Positions 44,850-57,914 are shown, counted from the first letter of the stretch. The stretch is DNA of 64,000 nt from Vandiemenella viatica (GCA_031002005.1 JARYHS010009186.1:188072437-188136436); one strand, 5' to 3'. Notes: generated by a model from the letters alone, not told the origin. Numbers and translations are program-made.

Positions 44850-44953
44850 TCTATGTATATAAAGATGAATGCATGTATGTTTGTTTGTTTTCTAGTTTGT
44901 TTGTTCTTGATACATGCTGTAGGTGTACACTTCTTTACGTTATAATGATCCCT

Positions 44954-45002
<49 letters not shown>

Positions 45003-45200
45003 CCGCAGTAATAATACTATAAATACGGAAGTAAGTCTCTGTCTTTTTGTTACGATTTGACAACTAAATGGCTATATCGATACTGATGGAATATGACAAG
45101 AAAGTTTGTATGAATGGCATAGGACATTTTTTCCAGTATGATTAACAGTTGTAGTCACGAAATTTTGAGACCTTATCGAATGGTGACAGAAATATGTTGG
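44850..45200 (+). repeat. Microsatellite and old insect-type repeat
   Basis: A GT run of about 46 bases (44956-45001) is followed by TCTCTGTCTTTTTGTTACGA and ATGGCTATATCGATACTGAT, phrases typical of dispersed insect repeats with a CTGTTTGTTACG core. Boundaries are not clear. Confidence 0.45.
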
Positions 45201-45717
45201 AAATTGATTATCTTCAAGAGACAGGTTGGACGGTAGAATGATATAGTGATAGCTTTCCTGTCATATTATGCCAACTCGGTGTTGTTTGGGACCAATCCTT
45301 CGTTACCAACAACTTTCTATATTCAATTCTGGCAAAACAATTCTTAATCCAAGCGTACGAAGTTGCGAGTACGAGCTAGTAATCAACAAAAGAATATAAT
45401 GAATTAATGAGCCCATAAAGTGTAGAGAAAATTACAATTTATACACACAAAAAATATTAGAAATAATAAAAACACTTTAACCACAACTTAAAAGACAATT
45501 GATATAAATATAAATACTATCATGTAATCCTATAAAAATATATTCTTCTAAGCAATTATTTTTTAATAGTATCAGTCCTACACTGAAGAATTAAATTGTT
45601 TTCCTCTTCAATGCACTTCTCTATCCGTAATATCTCGTGTTAATGCTGATTTTGAACCTTAAATCGTTCGTTAAAATATGAAACAAATGTACCGATTGTA
45701 GTCCATAAAATTATGTG

Positions 45718-46738
45718 TACTAGAGATCGCCCAGTGGTCGAAATTCGACCATAATTCATTAAGTTAATTAGTATTTTTTTTTTAACAGAGTAATAATTAT
45801 TGCAAATAGTTTCTTGAATTTGTTCTATTGAGTTTGAAAAATTGTCCTATCGGTATCAAGTTTAGTACATACATTCCAACGTAAGCTTCGAATGCGTGAA
45901 AATGAGGAAAAATCACTTCAAATGTGAGTAGATGCACACATGTTATTAAGCAAGAAATACACGTTATTACATGTCGATATTATTTCTGTGTGTTTCTTAC
46001 TCTTAATTTTTGGTCCAGGCTGCATTTCAACCTAACCACAACTGCTATTAGTTACGGTAGACGCCATATATCTTAGCACTGAAAAACAATGTCAGCCCGC
46101 ACAGAGAAATCGTAACTGTTACATGATTTTCTATTTGCATGTGGAAAGCAGTTTTTATTCAATACTGTAGACTTAAAAACATGTGGAATAAATGTCAACA
46201 GCTATGAACGTGTATTTCTTGCGTAATAACATGTATGCATCTACCTACATTTTTCCTTATTTCAACATATTCGAAGCTTACGATATACACTTTAAATCAA
46301 ATATTATCGCCTAAGGAATGTGTGTACCAAATTTCAGACCGACAGGACAATATTTGTAGGTTCCGACGTAATGCTAAACTCAGTATATAAAGACTTTGCT
46401 GCCATTCATGTAATCACTTTTTTTTTAACTACCAGATTTCGTTCAAATGGTGGCTCACCATCATATTACAGCTACATCAATTTGAACTGCATCATTGTAA
46501 CATCGTATATCTAAATCACGATTTAATGAATTCCGAATATACTCCGTTTCGAAATGTTGCTTCTATGTAAATTCAGAGATTAAGCTCGACTCTTTGGTTT
46601 CACCAAAGACCACAGAGTATCTCAATGCTGGAAATGCACGTCACATAGTTGGCTCCGATCCGATTTCACTCACACACACGTTCCCGAATTTATTTTTCAT
46701 TTAATAATGTATCTGTAACATGTTTTAACTATGCTTAT

Positions 46739-46780
<42 letters not shown>

Positions 46781-47028
46781 GTTGACCAAAGATCACAGAC
46801 ATCGCTAAGTGTCGTTGCCTCTTAAAAACAATTGAATGTACACAACGAATGATTTATTTTATTTAATTTAATGTATTTTTAACACATATTAAATGTACAT
46901 TTTGGCTTTATGCACTTCTTCCCCATATAAACTTTAACTATGCCAAATCTCACATTTCTCCGTGCGCGCAATATTCTGAAAAATGTTTCCAAAGTTTTCG
47001 CTTAGCGTATTAATATATAGATATTATG
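45718..47028 (+). repeat. Possible dispersed element ending in GCTTAGCGTATTAATATATAG
   Basis: The left side opens with GATCGCCCAGTGGTCGAAAT and the palindrome GGTCGAAATTCGACC. The right side ends TTCGCTTAGCGTATTAATAT (46998-47017), a terminus found again at 54869-54897. The interior is AT-rich without coding signal and includes the T run. Treating it as one element is inference. Confidence 0.35.
46741..46777. repeat. Poly(T) run of 37 bases
   Basis: Uninterrupted T with no recognised retroposon body beside it. Confidence 0.95.
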
Positions 47029-47034
47029 TTAATA

Positions 47035-48985
47035 CTTTTTACCTAAATATTCTTTTGTTTTGTCTTTCCTTAATCCGTAAGCATGTAGAGACAGCTGTTA
47101 TTTTAAACTATTAGCATTATTTTTTGCAAATTGCAGAAAATAGGTCACACACCATAAGTTCTTCTATAAAATTCCACAATATTAAGGAAAGAATGTGTCT
47201 GAAATTAAAATATCCGATTCGTAATAAGAACTGTTCACACTGCAACACTTCCGCATATTCAGATAATGCATTGCTCTTTCCCTGCAAAGTGTTTCAATAT
47301 GGTGTCGTGAAACTTGTGTATCAATGAGATTATAAGCACGTCCCCTTGTCCAAGCTTCTACCGTTTGGTTCACCAGCCTACATTTTACAACAACTAAAGA
47401 AATAGTTTTTTGTTTTAAGGGTGATATATATGGGGGTGAAAAAACTACTACCAAACCTATGTAGTTTTTCTCACTAACCGCTTTGGTTCTGTAAAAAAAA
47501 ATTATTTATGTTTCTTTTCCCAATGAAAGGCGTGTATTTGAGATAAACATAATTTTGACCGAGAGGGAACTAGATAGTAATAATATTTTTGTTTAATGGC
47601 TATAGATTTCAGCCGAATGCTATACATGATGCTATGAATATCTCATGACTTTTTTTTTTGCCTCAACATAACGAAGCGTTTTTAAATCAATTTTTAAGCA
47701 ATAACGAACACAATAGTTAATTAGAAAAAGTCCTTACCGAGTGTCTGAGTTAAATCAGAGACTTCTGTAACGCGCAAGATTCTACGATGCGAAGGGGTTC
47801 TTAATTTTTGTATGAAGAAGTAACTCTATCATCTGAGAACATTAATCGTGGTGTATTAATCTCGCAAGTTTCCTAACTTTAATTCACTCATACGATTCCT
47901 ATATTTGTGAATACGACGACGTTCAGCAAAATCTCAGCTTCATACATTGATAGTTCTGTTCGTTAATCAGTATTGTAGAAGTACACTAATTTCTTTATTC
48001 GTAGAAACTAATAATTAAATTTTAATTAATTCTCATATTTGTATTTTTATGATGTTTTAATCAATGCAATAGGTCGTGAATTTTGCAGATAATCTTTGTT
48101 TTTGCTCAGTATCAAATGTTAGCTTACTCCGATGATTGTAATCACTGAAATGTATTAATTGAACAATAGCCTTCTAAAAGTTAAAACTTTTTTCCTCAAT
48201 AAGCATTTCGTCAGTATAACCAGTTCCCGATGTGGTAATCAGCAGTACCCTGGCAAACTGTAATGCACTGCACATACAACACAAAATGTGGTATACGTAC
48301 GTAGATATTTTGTAAAATTAATACCAAAACAAAAAGTATTAGCTAGCTTTAAAACTAACTATGGACAATTTGGATCTTTTTAATTCGTTACAAGAACCGT
48401 GTATATGTTAATAGTTTATGTCAGCTGTTTCTCGCAATCAGTTTCACTAAGTTTTTTATTATACAAAATATTATGAGATGAAGTCAAGTTATCTATCAAA
48501 GTTATTGGCGACTGGACCTAATTTGCAATTCAACGAATAATCAAGAATGTCTCAAATGCAATGAGGAATCTAATTAGGTACCAAGTTGTTTTTCGTGAAT
48601 TTTCCTCAACAATACAAAATTTGCTTTTCGCAGCTTAAATGTTTATAATTAATTACAAAAAGACTAAAGTAATTATACATTATTTTTGAAGATATATATC
48701 ATAAAGTTCACTTCCTTGCACTCTCTGAAATTAAGTTGGCAATTATCGCAGCATGTTGAAATATCATCGAGATCAGGTTGACTGGGCAAGGTATGGTAGA
48801 TAGATAATATAGTTTCTGAAAAAATTGATTAACAATGTAAATTATTTCTGTAATATAGTACTGCAGTGAAATCCTTCTCCCTGCATCTTACTTTGAATGC
48901 AATGACGGTATAGATAGCAGCCGTACTGATGCCTGTAAGAATTATTTCTTTTCTCGTATCGTTAGCAATTGGGATGTACAGAACA
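47035..48985. other. AT-rich spacer, nothing recognised
   Basis: Short frames on both strands around 47124-47454 have no motif. Confidence 0.4.
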
Positions 48986-48989
48986 TGTT

Positions 48990-49190
48990 TTTTTATTTAA
49001 TTATTTAAACATTTATTTAGCTAGATAAGATTAGAACAATATAGTCTTCTCTTACATCATAACAACTTTTTATAATGCATAACTTATTACTTACATAAAA
49101 TAACGGCTTACAATACTTATTTCACACATAATTTAAATTAATTACTAAGATGTAAATAAAAACTAAATAATACTTAAGCGAAACCGGTGA
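48990..49190 (-). repeat. Possible LINE 3' UTR and (AAAT)-like tail
   Basis: On the minus strand a region with TTGTAAGCCGTTATT leads to GCTAAATAAATG, then TTTAAATAATTAAATAAAAA. This is the pattern of CR1/Jockey 3' UTRs. No coding part is attached. Confidence 0.35.
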
Positions 49191-49194
49191 GTGA

Positions 49195-52100
49195 ATAAGT
49201 AAGTGCCAAAAAAAAAAATAATACTAGCTGTTGTTAAGATGAATGAAACATAGAAAAGAGTGGATGGATAGCTAATAATGGGACAAATAATATAATTAAT
49301 AATAATTATAGCTTTTTTCACAGCACTGATTTCTTCAGTGTTGTTCTTTGTAGTGGTAGATTATTTCTTAATCTGGACTCTGAAATGAAGAAGGAATTGG
49401 ATAAGGGTTTCCGAACTGTGGGAGAAGATGATTAGTACATTTGAGTTGAGGGGTATGGTGTTAATACTATTACCATTTCTCTGAGTAAAGGTAGGCGGGT
49501 GTTTTGAGATGTAAAGGCAGTGAAGGAGACATAGATTGTGGAATCCTTGTTGACCGCTGGTACGCTACACTCAAGGCGACCGTGTGAAGGGGAGACGATC
49601 ATACAGTCACCGATCACCAATGAACCTACATAAGTGTTCATTGTAAGCTCAAGCTTTCTAAAGTCTGCTGTACTATGTCGCAGTAACAGACATTTGCAAG
49701 TTTTGATGCAAACCACACTCTACCACCCACCGCTTTCTGTGAATTACAGAGCATAGACCTTGATAAAAATTAACAAAATGTTTTGGCAACGTACCTGAAA
49801 ACGTGATTGGTGTATTAACTCTACTTTCTTCGTAAGTGACTAAAAGCTGATTACACTTAGTTTAACCCACGTAAATTGACAAACCGCTGTTATATTTATT
49901 TAAAAATTTCTGTGTAATGTACAGCACATTCATTAGTTTTACGTGAATAATAAATTCAGGATCAACGCCTAACGTCAAGTGGAGACATGTAATAGAAACA
50001 TGTAAATCAAAATACAAGTAGACTAAGACTGCAAAATCAAATGTAAAAGTTGAGTACTGTGTGCTTATCTCGAAACAACATGTCACCTGTTATGCTGATT
50101 TATGTATAAGATCTGCGTAAAATTATGATTAATTTTATTTAGTTAACGTAAGAATAAATATTGCTATGGCTAGAGCCACTCAATTCTGCAAGGTGGCAAC
50201 AGGAAGTCACATACGGGCATGAATTCTGGGCGGCTGGGTTGCTGGCGGCCTCTGCTTGGCAGCGAGAAGTGATTCTGGATTATATGACGGGCAGTAACAA
50301 TTGGTCGAGAAATAGTGTATCATACTGCACATACTTGAGTGGTTGTATTTAAAGGTGAATTATATGGAATATAAGTTTAAGTTCAAAACAATGAGAATTA
50401 CCATCAGCACTATACACTTTAAATCAGATGCAGGCTGCTGCTATCAGAAGGAAATGTATGTTCCGCAATCGTTTGTGGCCGAACAGATGAACTGATTGGG
50501 CCAATAACTTGCAGAATTACAAGGAAACGACGGTTAACAACAAACATACCCCTTCTACACCGAATCATTGATAAACAATACTGTTCAGCAATATTACCAT
50601 CAGCAGACAATGAAATAGCAGAAATTCGGTTGTAGTAACTGTTTTAAAAACTGTACTATCATTCACGTTTAACGAATATGCTTTCCTGTAACGTTTCACT
50701 GAACAACTGGGAAATTAAATTTTAGATCATTTTGTTGAATTCACTTTAATATCACACAATTTACAGAAAAGAATTCTTTCATCTGTTCTAAATAATCTCC
50801 TCTCCAAATTCCTTTACGTAAATTAACAACTTCGCACTTTCAGAAAATTTTGTTTTCAACGTTGCGGTACTCACTGATCCATGGCAGATTTAACACAATA
50901 GTATTGTTCAGAATGAGACATTGACTGATGCGGTTCGACACATCCATGTTGCTGTTACATTGTCGAGATTAAAAGGGGAACATCAACTTTTAGAGAGTGA
51001 CAATAATGCATAACCTTAATTCTTGACTGTTGAATTCTGACCATTTCAGTGACAATTAGCTTTGTTTTTTCCTCCAATGTATAATGAGGGTACAGTTCAG
51101 CGAATTATCATCTGAATTTCTTATCATCTATAATTTCTAGTAAATTGCTTGTACTATTAAATATTACCAGATTTTTCCCAAAATATGACCATAAATATGA
51201 CCAAACCTACGAAATTGCCTTAATATGCATTTATGCTATGTAAAATAATTTAAATACTATCATAAATGTTTGATTAGTGTTTAATTCAGCTTCACAGCTC
51301 GAAAAGAAAGCAGGAAAAATATATGACTTGTCATAAAAATCCGAAGCCTAGTCATAATATATATGCGGGTTCGATACATTAATAAATAAGAATTTAAGGG
51401 AAAAGTATGAAAAGTACTATTTTATTCCCGAAGAATTAAGTGACTCAGTTTAAAATTGAGTGAAAATAGTTTTAGCAATACATTGTAGTGTGACTTAATT
51501 GAGAGAACAATATCTATATATCCCACTTAAAACACAAAGGCCGTCATAACTGTGTTTCTCCTAATAAGAGCTGCGACTATGCACACGAGGGCAGTTCGCG
51601 TCGGGAAACCTGCTGTGGCAGCCGCACGTATCCGCCAACTGGCTAGCGAGTTACCTGCGAAACACCGCACAAAGTTGTTGGTGAAACGTAATTAACTGAA
51701 GCTGCTGTCTGCAGTGTGTTCACATTACAAGGCGGGAGAACCGAAGCAAAAATAGTTTCCCGAGAGTTGAGATATTAAATTGCGAAACGAAGTTTCCAGG
51801 CTTTATAACCGTTCCACGGCTTTGTATGTGCTCCGCTCAGTGGTGCTTCTTCTGTTTGCTAGTTCCACATCTTTCACTCTCCGGTACAAAGTGTATTAAA
51901 AGTGTAAAGAGTTTAATATGAGCGGTGTAACTTTATTACTTCCTTAGTAAAGCTGCCCAAAGTGGATTTAACCTTGCTAAGTCCTACTACTTATTAAGGA
52001 AACTGCAAATATCGGCCTTAGAAGGTTAACAAAACTTATTCAAAGATTATTAAATACACGAATTCGGGGAATTACTTAGATTAATTTTGTTAGAACAGAT

Positions 52101-52890
52101 TTTCAATTTTTTTAGATATTTTTTGAAGTTATTAAATTATTTTGCAGTAAAGGTGATTTGAAATGATTTTCTTGGAACTATTAGATTTTATTCTCCCTTT
52201 CTGTGGTAGTAATTGCTTGATGTTTCTAATGCTATATTGCATTTTAATGCATAAATCTAAAGGAATCTAGAATATATAATTGATAATACTTGCGTAACAA
52301 TACAACCCAGAAACAGTGATCCTATCAATTTGACAGATTCTAACATGACATTTAAAATAATTTATAGCAATTAAAAATAACTATTTAAAGTTGGTAAGGA
52401 TATTGTTGGTAACAGATGAGGCAAATGCTAATGCTCGATTAGATTGCAGACGAACCCATAATTAGTTTTAATACATTGAATGCGTTAGAAAAGCATCTGA
52501 TAGGGCTGTAGTCACTAATAATTCGCAGTTATTACTAGCTTTCCCTTAAATATCAAATTCTCGGTGGACTCCATAGACAAAATTAATCAACTAACAAATA
52601 GGTAGAAGAAGTATTGTTTCAAAAACAACTTGTACGTACGAAATAATTAATCGACAACTTAAGCGGCAACATGTACGTTACTGATTATGTAAATTTTGTT
52701 ACTGGAATTTGATTCATTATCAAAACTGTGGGTTTCCACAAAAATTGATGATGTAATCGTAATAGTTTGATAACAAAAATTTTCATTTGCTTTCAATAAT
52801 TTACAACTAATAATCTAGCATTGATCATAAAATGATCTTCATTTAGTTAATTAGGGGTAGCGACTGCCTTGTATATGATTGACAGTGATT
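49195..52890. other. AT-rich spacer, mostly unassigned
   Basis: Two GC-richer patches (49480-49740 and 51560-51760) and TGACGGGCAGTAACAAT at about 50285 (shared in part with 40970) are the only structure seen. No gene supported. Confidence 0.35.
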
Positions 52891-53112
52891 AATGCCTATT
52901 GATTTTCAACAAAATCACGGAAATGTGGATTGCTTTTTGTGTATGGCTTTTATTGCCTGGAAATCCTTGCGCGTAGTTTGGTTAGTAGTGGTGACACTTT
53001 TTTATACTCGTGCCTACGACCTTACTCTGTGGAACCTTTCTAATGGTGTGGCGGATGTGTTGTCATCTGTTTGCGAAATATCTAACCGCATGATAAGTGT
53101 ATCTAAGTGAAA

Positions 53113-53260
53113 TGTGTAGCTTATTAGGCGGATATTTGGGGACCGTCACAGCATTCGCCTAGGGGATTCCAATAATCTGCTTAAAAACCGCAATGAGGGA
53201 AGATCCGTTGTGTTGGCTCCTTAACGTAGGCAGCCACACTGACGGCTGGTATCGACTGAT
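53113..53260 (+). repeat. Dispersed repeat R3, second copy
   Basis: GTGTAGCTTATTAGGCGGAT with ATTTGGGGACCGT and CATTCGCCTAGGGGATT matches 22965-23000, and the following AAAAACCGCA echoes 21730. Class unknown. The short frame upstream (52892-53110) overlaps its start and has no motif. Confidence 0.5.
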
Positions 53261-53554
53261 AACTGGATATGTCGCGTCGTATTAAGTGTGCGCAGGTACT
53301 GCCAGCCATCTGTTGATGAGAGAAAAAGGACTCTGAAGAAATTTTAAGCTCCTCGCAGATTGTTTAAAGACCCATTTGTTGCTGTCCGCGGCTGCCCCAT
53401 GTCGTACCCAGGAGTCCGGTACGTCCGAGCCGATAGATGTCCTCTCCCCTATTGGTTCTGCGCCTCTCTGCAGGTCTCGAGCTCATGTACACTCTTCCGG
53501 ACTGATAAATTCCTGTTTTTTTATGCAGGGCACTACAGGGTGCTTTAGGTATGA

Positions 53555-53698
53555 AGTGCTTCTCCGCCCAGAGGAAGTGTGGATAGGGTATAGAAACGGA
53601 AAGGAGTTCGCACGTGGCCCTTAAGAGGAATTACCCCGGCATTCACGTGGAGTAAATTCCGGATACGACGGGAAACCGAAATCAGGATGGTATATTAT
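53555..53698 (-). mobile_element. SINE family S1, fragment
   Basis: ACGGAAAGGAGTTCGCACGT, TACCCCGGCATTCACGTGG and GGGAAACCGAAATCAGGATG match the middle of the family. The head is missing beyond 53698 and the tail is diverged. Confidence 0.75.
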
Positions 53699-53739
53699 GA
53701 GATCAAATCATACATTAAAGGTCGTAGATCTCCACCCAT

Positions 53740-53740
<1 letters not shown>

Positions 53741-53792
<52 letters not shown>
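53741..53792. repeat. Poly(A) run of 52 bases
   Basis: Uninterrupted A. The poly-lysine frame at 53697-53939 is an artefact. Confidence 0.95.
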
Positions 53793-53793
<1 letters not shown>

Positions 53794-53799
53794 AATCTT

Positions 53800-54865
53800 A
53801 CTACATTACTGTCCTGACTTGTTCGCGACGCAATAGTTACAGTGATCAAATCTCCCGAAGGAGATCCTTTCCTACCCCCCCTCCACCCCCCAAAAATGAA
53901 GGATTACTTTTCCCTCAATGGATAGTTCTCCTCTACTAATCATGTCAAGCACGCCTGGCACGGTTAGCAGTGACATCTTGGGGGAAGATACTACTATTGT
54001 TCTCTTGTGTTTTTGTTTGGTCATGATTTAGTACAAGATATTTTGCTGTGAGAGACCACGTCGTTAGCCACTTATCGTCAGTAGAACTCGGACATTAATA
54101 GAATTTCCTGCCATAACATTGAGTGCATGTTAACACATGTAGAAAGTATTTCAGAGGTTGTTGTCCTTGAGAACGAGGAGACTATTGCGAGTAGTCTATT
54201 CGTAATAACATGTTGGGTATACCTAGCTAATCTCGGGGTGGTTGTTTGAAATACATTTCTGCCACACCCTTAATCCCTCGGGCACGTGTCTGATTACTGA
54301 CGTCTGTCGAGTACTCTTCAGTTCTTCACGGCTTATATGTCTTGAATAGCAAAACGCAATAAATGCCTGTCTCTTGAATTTTAAAGTTCACGCTTGTGGA
54401 TTTTATCGAGTTATCTGTCCATTGACAGGGATGGAAAACATATTACCTGCACAAGAAAAGCTGTGGGCTTTTAGCATGTGATATAAGTTCTTCGAGTATT
54501 AAATGAAACCTAAATACAAAAATCATCTAATTATGATTATTAATTAACTAATTTCTACAATTATAGCTTTTAAATAATTTGTTATAATTAGCGAAACCCA
54601 CTGTTCTAGATCTTTTGAAAATTTTCACAGATATCGATATTAATAAATGTTTAAGAATACATTCGTTTGTAATGGAGCTGCTGACTGCAGTGAACCTTGA
54701 GGAAATGACCACTATTGCATACTTTTTTTTTATTTCTTTGTTTCAAATTTTCACTTTGCGCTTTTGGATGTATAGACTGGATCGTGATCGTGAAAAACTA
54801 CGCGGTGAGTTCTAAAATTTGACACCTCAGTTATGAATATCACCTCGGTGTGATGGAAAATACAA
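53800..54865. other. AT-rich spacer, nothing recognised
   Basis: No gene or repeat family supported. Confidence 0.4.
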
Positions 54866-54866
54866 A

Positions 54867-54898
54867 ATTTCGCTTAGCGTATTAAGTACATAGATATT
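54867..54898 (+). repeat. Repeat end shared with 46996-47024
   Basis: TTTCGCTTAGCGTATTAAG followed by an ACATAGATAT end matches the terminus near 47000. Only this end is recognisable here. Confidence 0.45.
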
Positions 54899-54965
54899 TT
54901 GAATCATTAAATTACTGTATTAATTAATATAAATAAAATTTGGATTTTTTTAATGCAATTTGACA

Positions 54966-55140
54966 GTGGTGGGTGAACGGTTAGCGTTCTGACCTTGCAT
55001 TCGGGAGAACGCCGGTGCGAATCTCCGTCTGGGCATCCTGATTTTGGTTTTCCATGGTTTCCCCAAATCACTCCAGGCGAATGTCGGGATTCTTCCTTCA
55101 AAAAGGCCATGGCCAAATTCCTTCCCGTTCCTTGTTCCTT
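54966..55140 (+). mobile_element. SINE family S1, 3'-truncated copy
   Basis: GTGGTGGGTGAACGGTTAGC as head, GGTGCGAATCTCC as B box, GGTTTTCCATGGTTTCCCC, CACTCCAGGCGAATGTCGGG and GGCCATGGCCAAATTCC. Similarity ends at about CCTTGTTCC, just before the reverse transcriptase pseudogene. Confidence 0.9.
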
Positions 55141-55189
55141 ATCTTGACTTGGTTTCCAAACATTGTCAACGTGACAGAGTTTTTTCTGA

Positions 55190-57010
55190 TAAAGGCAGAC
55201 TGTTTCCATTCGAACCATGAAGCCACGACTCTGGCAAAGGCTAAAGATCCTGTCTCTAGTGGTTGAAAAAAGTATACCTTCTTGCAGAGACTTTCAGGAC
55301 AAACTTTCAGGTGGTCGACGTTCCAAGAGACGACAAGTACATCTACTTTGTGGAGCAACGACTACGGTGCTTCCTGAAAGCTGTTCCCCCGGGGGTAGAT
55401 GTCATCGAAGAAGTCACGGTTCAAGAGGTGTCAACGACACTTGCGAATGTAAATATCAAGAAAGCCGCCGGTCACGACGTAATTGGTGGAGGGATTCATG
55501 ACAGATACCTACTACAGTCATCCTCTACAACACGGAGGCTTTCAACGAAATTCTCCATACAGGCGTATATCCGCAAACGTGGAAACACACCCACATCATA
55601 CGTATTCTCAAAGCGGGCAAGGACAGGAGGTTGCCCAAGTCTTACCATCCGATCAGCCTCCTGCCTACACTTTCCAAAGTGTTTGAGACGAAATACATCA
55701 AGAGACTGCATAGGATTGTAGGCAGTAAGAGGCTGCTGCCGGATGAACAGGTTGGCTTCCGACATCTCGCTGAAGAAGAAGCATTCACCATCTTTGAACG
55801 CTGCGAGTACTTCAGCGTGGTCCTGATGGATGCAAGCCGAGCCTCTGAATTGGTGTGGCACCAAGCCCTCTTGTACAAGCTGCTCGCCCCAGTCTTACAG
55901 TACGATCATTCACCTGCCTACAGTTTCCAAAGTGTTTGAGAGGAAATACCTCAAGAGACTGCGTAGGATTATAGACAGTAAGAGGCTGCTGCCGGATGAA
56001 CAGGTTGGCTTCCAATAGAAGCATTGTTCTCCTTCGCAGCTGCTTCATCTCGATGAAGAAGCCTTCGGGCTCTTTGAACGTCGCGAGTACTTCGGCGCGG
56101 TCCTGATGGACGTAAGCCGAGCCTCTGACTCTGTGTGGCACCAAGGCCTCCTATAGAAGCTGCTCACGCAGGGAGTATCTCTTTCCCACGTTAGACTACT
56201 CAGGAGTTACCTAGAGGGACGGAACTCCCGAGCAGTTATGGACGGGGCCACATCGCTGCAGGCGGCCCGAAAGGCTCGGTCTTCGGCACAGTGGTCTACA
56301 GCCTCTACACTGCTGATACACCAATTACAGCACCTGTTAAGAAAGCCCTATATGCCGATGACACGGCCTTGTATGCCAACAACCTGAACGTCAACAACCT
56401 GCGGCGAAGACAACAACAGGCGTGCGACAATATTGAGGAATGGGCAACGAAATGGTGGCTAGCCTTTAACTCGCCAAACAGCAAGGTAATCATACTGACT
56501 AGGAAGAAGGTGCCACGCCCGACTCCTTCTGCTATCTGCTATCTACCTAGGTATAAAAATGGCAGAAAAATGACATGGAGATCCCACGTCTCCAACGTCC
56601 GCGGAAAGGCAACTGGGAGAACGAGAATTCTCAACGCGATTCTCAACCACTCATCAGCACTGAGGCCGGAACTGGGCATTCGCCTCTATGTAGCACTTGT
56701 AAGGCCGACAATGGAGTACGCAGCAGTCGTCTGGGGGAATACTGCTGCCTTCAATCGGCGACAACTGCGGGCTGTACAGAACAGGGCTATAATACAGGCG
56801 TACCACCTACCACGTGAGACGAGAATAGACATCCTGCATCAAATAAGTGGCCTACCCAAGTTTCGTGAGAGGTTTGACAGCTGGTAACTTAGTTTTACAC
56901 CAGTATCCAAGATACTACTAACGCGCTGATAGCCGCTCTAAGAGCGGAATCAATCTATGATAACACGCTCAGGTGGCCAAGGAAACTGCTGGACCACTAA
57001 TAATGCACAT
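55190..57010 (+). pseudogene. Jockey-like LINE reverse transcriptase with internal tandem duplication (family E)
   Basis: The N-terminal part (from 55263) carries AVPPGVDVIEEVTVQEVSTT and NIKKAAGHDVIGG, the usual lead-in to the palm. In a shifted frame SYHPISLLPTLSKVFE, KRLLPDEQVGFR and VVLMDASRA follow. About 253 bp are then repeated with the same order (LPTVSKVFERKYLKRLRRII, LLPDEQVGF, AVLMDVSRASDSVWHQG). After more shifts the frame from 56291 keeps an intact YADD box (56351-56362), EEWATKWWLAFNSPNSKV, and the C-terminal PTMEYAAVVWGN, QLRAVQNRAI and LPRETRIDILHQISG, stopping at 56885-56887. Endonuclease and ORF1 are absent. Frameshifts and the duplication make it inactive. Residual C-terminal similarity may extend to about 57010. 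Confidence 0.9.
55633..56165 (+). repeat. Tandem duplication inside the LINE, offset 253 bp
   Basis: CAAGTCTTAC at 55635 and CCAGTCTTAC at 55888 start matching units that both contain CCAAAGTGTTTGAG, AAGAGGCTGCTGCCGGATGA and GGTGTGGCACCAAG-type ends. The second unit carries about 27 extra bases after GGTTGGCTTCC. Confidence 0.88.
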
Positions 57011-57014
57011 AACC

Positions 57015-57720
57015 TATCATGACAATGACAAAAGCATCAGATACGACAAATCCAGATAGAGAAAAATCGTTTTCATTTTGACAACCATTTATATAACTGG
57101 AATGAGATGCACTATAGCCGCAAAGACTTCCCCTCACCCTGGACTTAGGTAGTCCCAATAAGGCATGTCACATCGTCAATGTCACTGACTGTTTCCATTG
57201 TTTTCCAGAAAGTTCTGTTCGGAAGTACTTTCCACGTACGAGTAAAAGCTATTGTATTAATCGTCGGTCCCTTGTGTGATGCATTTTGAGTAGACCCTGT
57301 GATCCAATAACCTCACTTTTACCTGTCGCAGGTTAGGAAAACACAGGCGTTTGTAGTGCCGACGAAGCTCGTGGGCAGACACAGTATTCTGGTTATGCCT
57401 GCAGTACTGACTTATATAGGAGCGGGAAAGCAAATTTTTTTTTTTTTTTTCTTTTTTTTTCAGAATAGCAGAGTGGCAGTTTTCGTGATACAGAGGAACT
57501 TTGTTGTGTTGTTCAATCAGTGATTAAATTTGTTTAAGAAGTAGTCGATGGTTAGAAACGAAATCTGACGATTCTATCAATAAGGGAACAAGAGTGTGGA
57601 ATACACCTTTATCAGTACTGACCCACGATTTATACTGAATTAGACATGGCTTCTTGTGGCTGGGCTCAATTAATTAAACTAAATAATTAATAAAAATAAT
57701 TTTCGTGTTATTCGTTGACA
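57015..57720. other. Spacer with a T-rich tract
   Basis: A T/C run lies at 57436-57460. No gene or repeat family recognised. Confidence 0.4.
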
Positions 57721-57724
57721 TGGT

Positions 57725-57912
57725 GATCAACAGAGGTCGGGGAAGATGGAGACATAGAGCGGAAGTAATTTTGCAATGAAATTTTCGAGGAACAGTTCCA
57801 TCATACGCCTCGAATGATTTCGGGCAACCAACTAATACTGAAATCTAGAATTTCGAACTCGCGTCCTCCCGAATGTCAAGCCCCAGTGTTGCCGTTCACC
57901 CATCAGGATCGT
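57725..57912 (-). mobile_element. SINE family S1, strongly diverged minus copy
   Basis: GTTCGAAATTCTAG on the minus strand stands for the B box. CATTCGGGAGGACGCGAG, and ATCATTCGAGGCGTATGATG keep the family order. The tail side is poorly preserved. Confidence 0.75.
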
Positions 57913-57914
57913 TC

